Shown piece after piece: positions 61,099-64,000 of a stretch of 64,000 nucleotides of DNA. This DNA comes from Pardosa pseudoannulata (lineage: Eukaryota; Arthropoda; Arachnida; Araneae; Lycosidae). How positions within the stretch are numbered: the first letter of the stretch is position 1; every line of letters starts with the position of its first letter. A program made the translations under genes and the position numbers. Where the stretch lies: the NCBI GenBank assembly GCA_032207245.1, contig CM063510.1, forward strand, positions 53,908,644 to 53,972,643, given 5' to 3'. The notes under the pieces were generated by a model. The model searched no databases. It was not told the DNA's origin and saw only the letters and a program-made list of their open reading frames with translations.

Positions 61099-61727
61099 GT
61101 AAAACGCGCTGGAGTTCGAGTTTCGACAACTATGAATCCAACAATTCCGATATCGGAATTCCGCTCTGTAATGGAATTTTAAACTAATTTATTTTAAATT
61201 TTGCCGCAATATGTAAAACCGACATTCAGACAGTAAGTATACAATACGTAATACTATCGCATATATTATTACGTGTTGTATAACGTAAATAAGCTACAAT
61301 TTTTGAAAAAAATTGTCACTTATTTAAATTAGCATTGTAGATCACTATTTTTAGATTTGTCCTCACTTCTGGTTTGATCAATTTACGTCACTATAAAGAC
61401 ATTTAAAATTAAACATTTAAATACATAGATAAACGTACTTTCAAATTATTTGAGTTTAATTTTGTTAGGAATTTAAAAAAAAAAAAAAAAAAAAAAGCAC
61501 TAAAAGACGAAACCGAAGAAAACAATAACTTCCAGCGATTTGTAACCAAAATGCTACGGAAATTCCCCAACACGCAATTACAATTTGAATAGCGAACTAA
61601 ACTATAATAATCTAGGAATACGCACAGTCAGCATTTTAAAAATTAAATATACGTTGGAAGGTTTTCACAAGACGGTTTATCGAAGTTTGACTGATTGACA
61701 AATTCACAAGCTTACGGTTCCAGATGA
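61099..61727 (+). repeat. Segmental duplication, copy 1
   Basis: 629 bases starting GTAAAACGCGCTGGAGTTCG, repeated directly at 62495. It contains an A run at about 61475-61496. Confidence 0.92.
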
Positions 61728-62494
61728 ATATTACTTTAAAAAATTAAATTTAATTGAGAAATTTTATACATTTTTTAATTTGACATTATATTAAAAATTA
61801 AAATTGAATGCTTTAAAAATGTTAAATAATTAGTAAAGCCATAAAAGATTTTAAATTTCTTTTCATCATATTTAAAATCAGAATTTATTTTGTTTGGTTT
61901 GGGAAGCTACGGTCTACGTTTTGCAAACTAATAATTAATTATAAAAAATAAACTAATATTTTAATATTACATCCCTCTTATTTATAAAAAAATAACTAAA
62001 ATGTGTATGTAAGTAATGTATATAATTTGACTTGTTTGTGTACAAATCAAAAGAGCTGTGTTAGCATTAATAAAGTATTAATACATGTTAAGTAAAAGGA
62101 AAAAAATATAAATGAAACAGGGAAATTCCCTATTTCTCCCATAAAATCCGGTTTTTTGCCAAAAAGAAAAATTATAAATATTGTCAATTGGTAAATAGTA
62201 GAAAATTTGACAAATTAAAACTAAATTGCGATAAAATGAACTTTTAAATAAAAATAAATTTTGATAGCTAGAATTTCAAGAACCTTGCAAAAACATCGAA
62301 AATATGCGCGCTTAAAAGATACAAAAATAGTCTTCAGAACGATGACATCACAACCAAAAGAGCTTTTTTGATGTCACGTGATTTTCGCTTAACTTAAAAT
62401 AATTTTTTAAATAACCCAGTTTTTACATTTTTAAAAATTTTTGGATCTACTGTCTGAAATTAAGAAAAACACTAAGTTGTTAATAATATTCATT
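61728..62494. other. AT-rich spacer, no gene
   Basis: No coding frame, splice-bordered exon or transposon end recognised. Confidence 0.6.
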
Positions 62495-63067
62495 GTAAAA
62501 CGCGCTGGAGTTCGAATTTCGACAACTATGAATCCAACAATTCCGATTTTGGAATTATGGCCGCAATATGTAAGAACATTCTACAGCTTGTATACAATAC
62601 GTAATAATATCGTACATATTTCTGATTGTATAACGTAAATAAGTTACAATTAAAAAAAAATTGTCACTTATTTAAATTTATTAGCATTGTAGATCACTAT
62701 TTATAGATATATTCTCACTTCTGGTTTGGTCAATTTACGTCAATATAAAGACTTTTAAAATTAAACATTTAAATACATAGATAAACGTACTTTCAAATTA
62801 TTTGAGTTTAATTTTTTTACGAATTTTTAAAAAATTTTTGGCACTAAAAACGAAACCGAAAACAATAACTTCCAGCGATTTGTAACCAAAATGCTACGGA
62901 AATTCCCCAACACGCAATTACAATTTGAATAGCGAACTAAACTATAATAATCTAGGAATACGCACAGTCAGCATTTTAAAAATTAAATATACGTTGGAAG
63001 GTTTTCACAAGACGGTTTATCGAAGTTTGACTGATTGACAAATTCACAAGCTTACGGTTCCAGATGA
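62495..63067 (+). repeat. Segmental duplication, copy 2
   Basis: 573 bases. It matches copy 1 with small internal deletions, and about the last 190 bases (from the AACAATAACTTCCAGCG phrase) look identical. Confidence 0.92.
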
Positions 63068-63453
63068 GCGCGGGTGCATAAGAATTTGGGAAAAAATGAA
63101 CTTTACTTACCAGCAAGATAATTTTTGATATAAGTATATCAGAAACTAAAATTTTATATCAAACTGAAAATAAATATTTTTTTTCATTCTGTAAACCTAA
63201 AACTATATAGGTGGGCCGTTTTAAAATATTTAAAAACTGTTAAGAATTAAAAAAAGTCAGTCTTTAACATGCTATAAAATGAACTTTATTATTGGTATAT
63301 TAATACCAGTAAGGTTAACTGAGGTCCACAGAATAAAAAAGATAATTAGCTTCTATTTAATGGCAATTTAAATTAGATTTAAATTAGTTTCTAATTTGAA
63401 AATTTCAAAAGTTATCTTGTGGGTAAGTGGATTTCCACTTTTTTTTTCACTAG

Positions 63454-63529
<76 letters not shown>

Positions 63530-64000
63530 ATAAATTTATGCTAAACAGAGCGGAACTTTTTATTTTATGTCATTTTAAGCACATACTTGTCAACTTTTAT
63601 ACATTGGTATCAGTAAATTTCTTCACGAAATATTGGCTGATTGATTTTTAATGGTAGAAGTAATTGTTATTAATAAAAGTTAATTATAATTTTTATTTTC
63701 CCAGAAAAATTGTAATTAAAAGTTAGTTGTAATTAATAAAATCTTACTGTGTTCATTATGTATAATAAAACATATTAGCTAACTTTATATCACATTTGAT
63801 TCTAGAAAAGCAGAAAACTAAACTTCAAACTTAATATTTAACAAAATCAATAAAATAACATGTTAAAACTATCAAACTAGAATGTGCTAAGCTTTAATTC
63901 TTTTAAAGAAACTGATATTTTTTTTCATTTTCCAAATTTCTAAAAAGTCATAATAACAGAACTCAGACAAAACTGACATAGTCCAGTGATAATATTATTT
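63068..64000. other. AT-rich right end with a microsatellite
   Basis: A compound (TA)n(TG)n repeat lies at about 63455-63530. A donor-like CAGCAAG/TTACTTAC context (minus) at 63105-63110 has no convincing coding sequence. Nothing else recognised. Confidence 0.6.

Overview
The window looks like nuclear DNA of an arthropod, most likely a chelicerate and perhaps a spider. The base composition is strongly AT-rich. There are long A, TA and CA simple repeats, large introns with GT/AG borders, and many small non-autonomous transposons. The Pao/BEL retrotransposon at the left end has domain wording I associate with spider copies. No rRNA, intact tRNA, CRISPR array or prokaryotic gene was seen.

Left part (1-18 kb): an almost complete BEL/Pao LTR retrotransposon lies at 1454-7355, with near-identical LTRs and a 5-bp target duplication. 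Its coding region is broken at three places. It is followed by AT-rich non-coding DNA with an inverted-repeat element (9267-9397), a duplicated repeat (10.3/11.0 kb), a Helitron-type 3' end (11654-11680), a 26-bp-arm hairpin (12085-12145) and a piggyBac-type MITE (12944-13208). Part of 13-18 kb is probably the 3' UTR of the next gene.

Central and right part (18-56 kb or beyond): one host gene dominates. It is a minus-strand La-related protein 4 (LARP4) gene. I reconstructed its exons from splice sites and phases. Fourteen exons run from 18064 (stop) to 41504, followed by exons at 42789-42890 and 55955-56102. Every junction keeps the frame. The domain order is PAM2, La motif, RRM-like domain, a low-complexity middle, a conserved FPPLPG segment and the C-terminal tail. 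The PAM2-like motif is created only by joining the 55955-56102 and 42789-42890 exons across a 13-kb intron. A second candidate 5' end at 44.2-44.9 kb splices in frame into 42890 but leaves out half of PAM2. The true first exon is uncertain; a candidate lies at 58.8 kb.

The introns and the right end hold transposons: hAT-type elements with target duplications (38059-38794, 39770-40089, 57259-58010), a candidate Helitron (21653-22784), LINE ORF2 tails (19.2 kb, and 47.3-48.15 kb with a triplicated 186-bp block), a second TTAA-flanked piggyBac-type element (51725-52244), three copies of a ~290-bp TIR element, a four-copy element tied to microsatellites (49.4-51.7 kb), and two segmental duplications near 60 and 61-63 kb. 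No new multi-gene system was found. The most interesting points are the split PAM2 with two possible promoters in LARP4, and the repeat structures at 47-52 kb.
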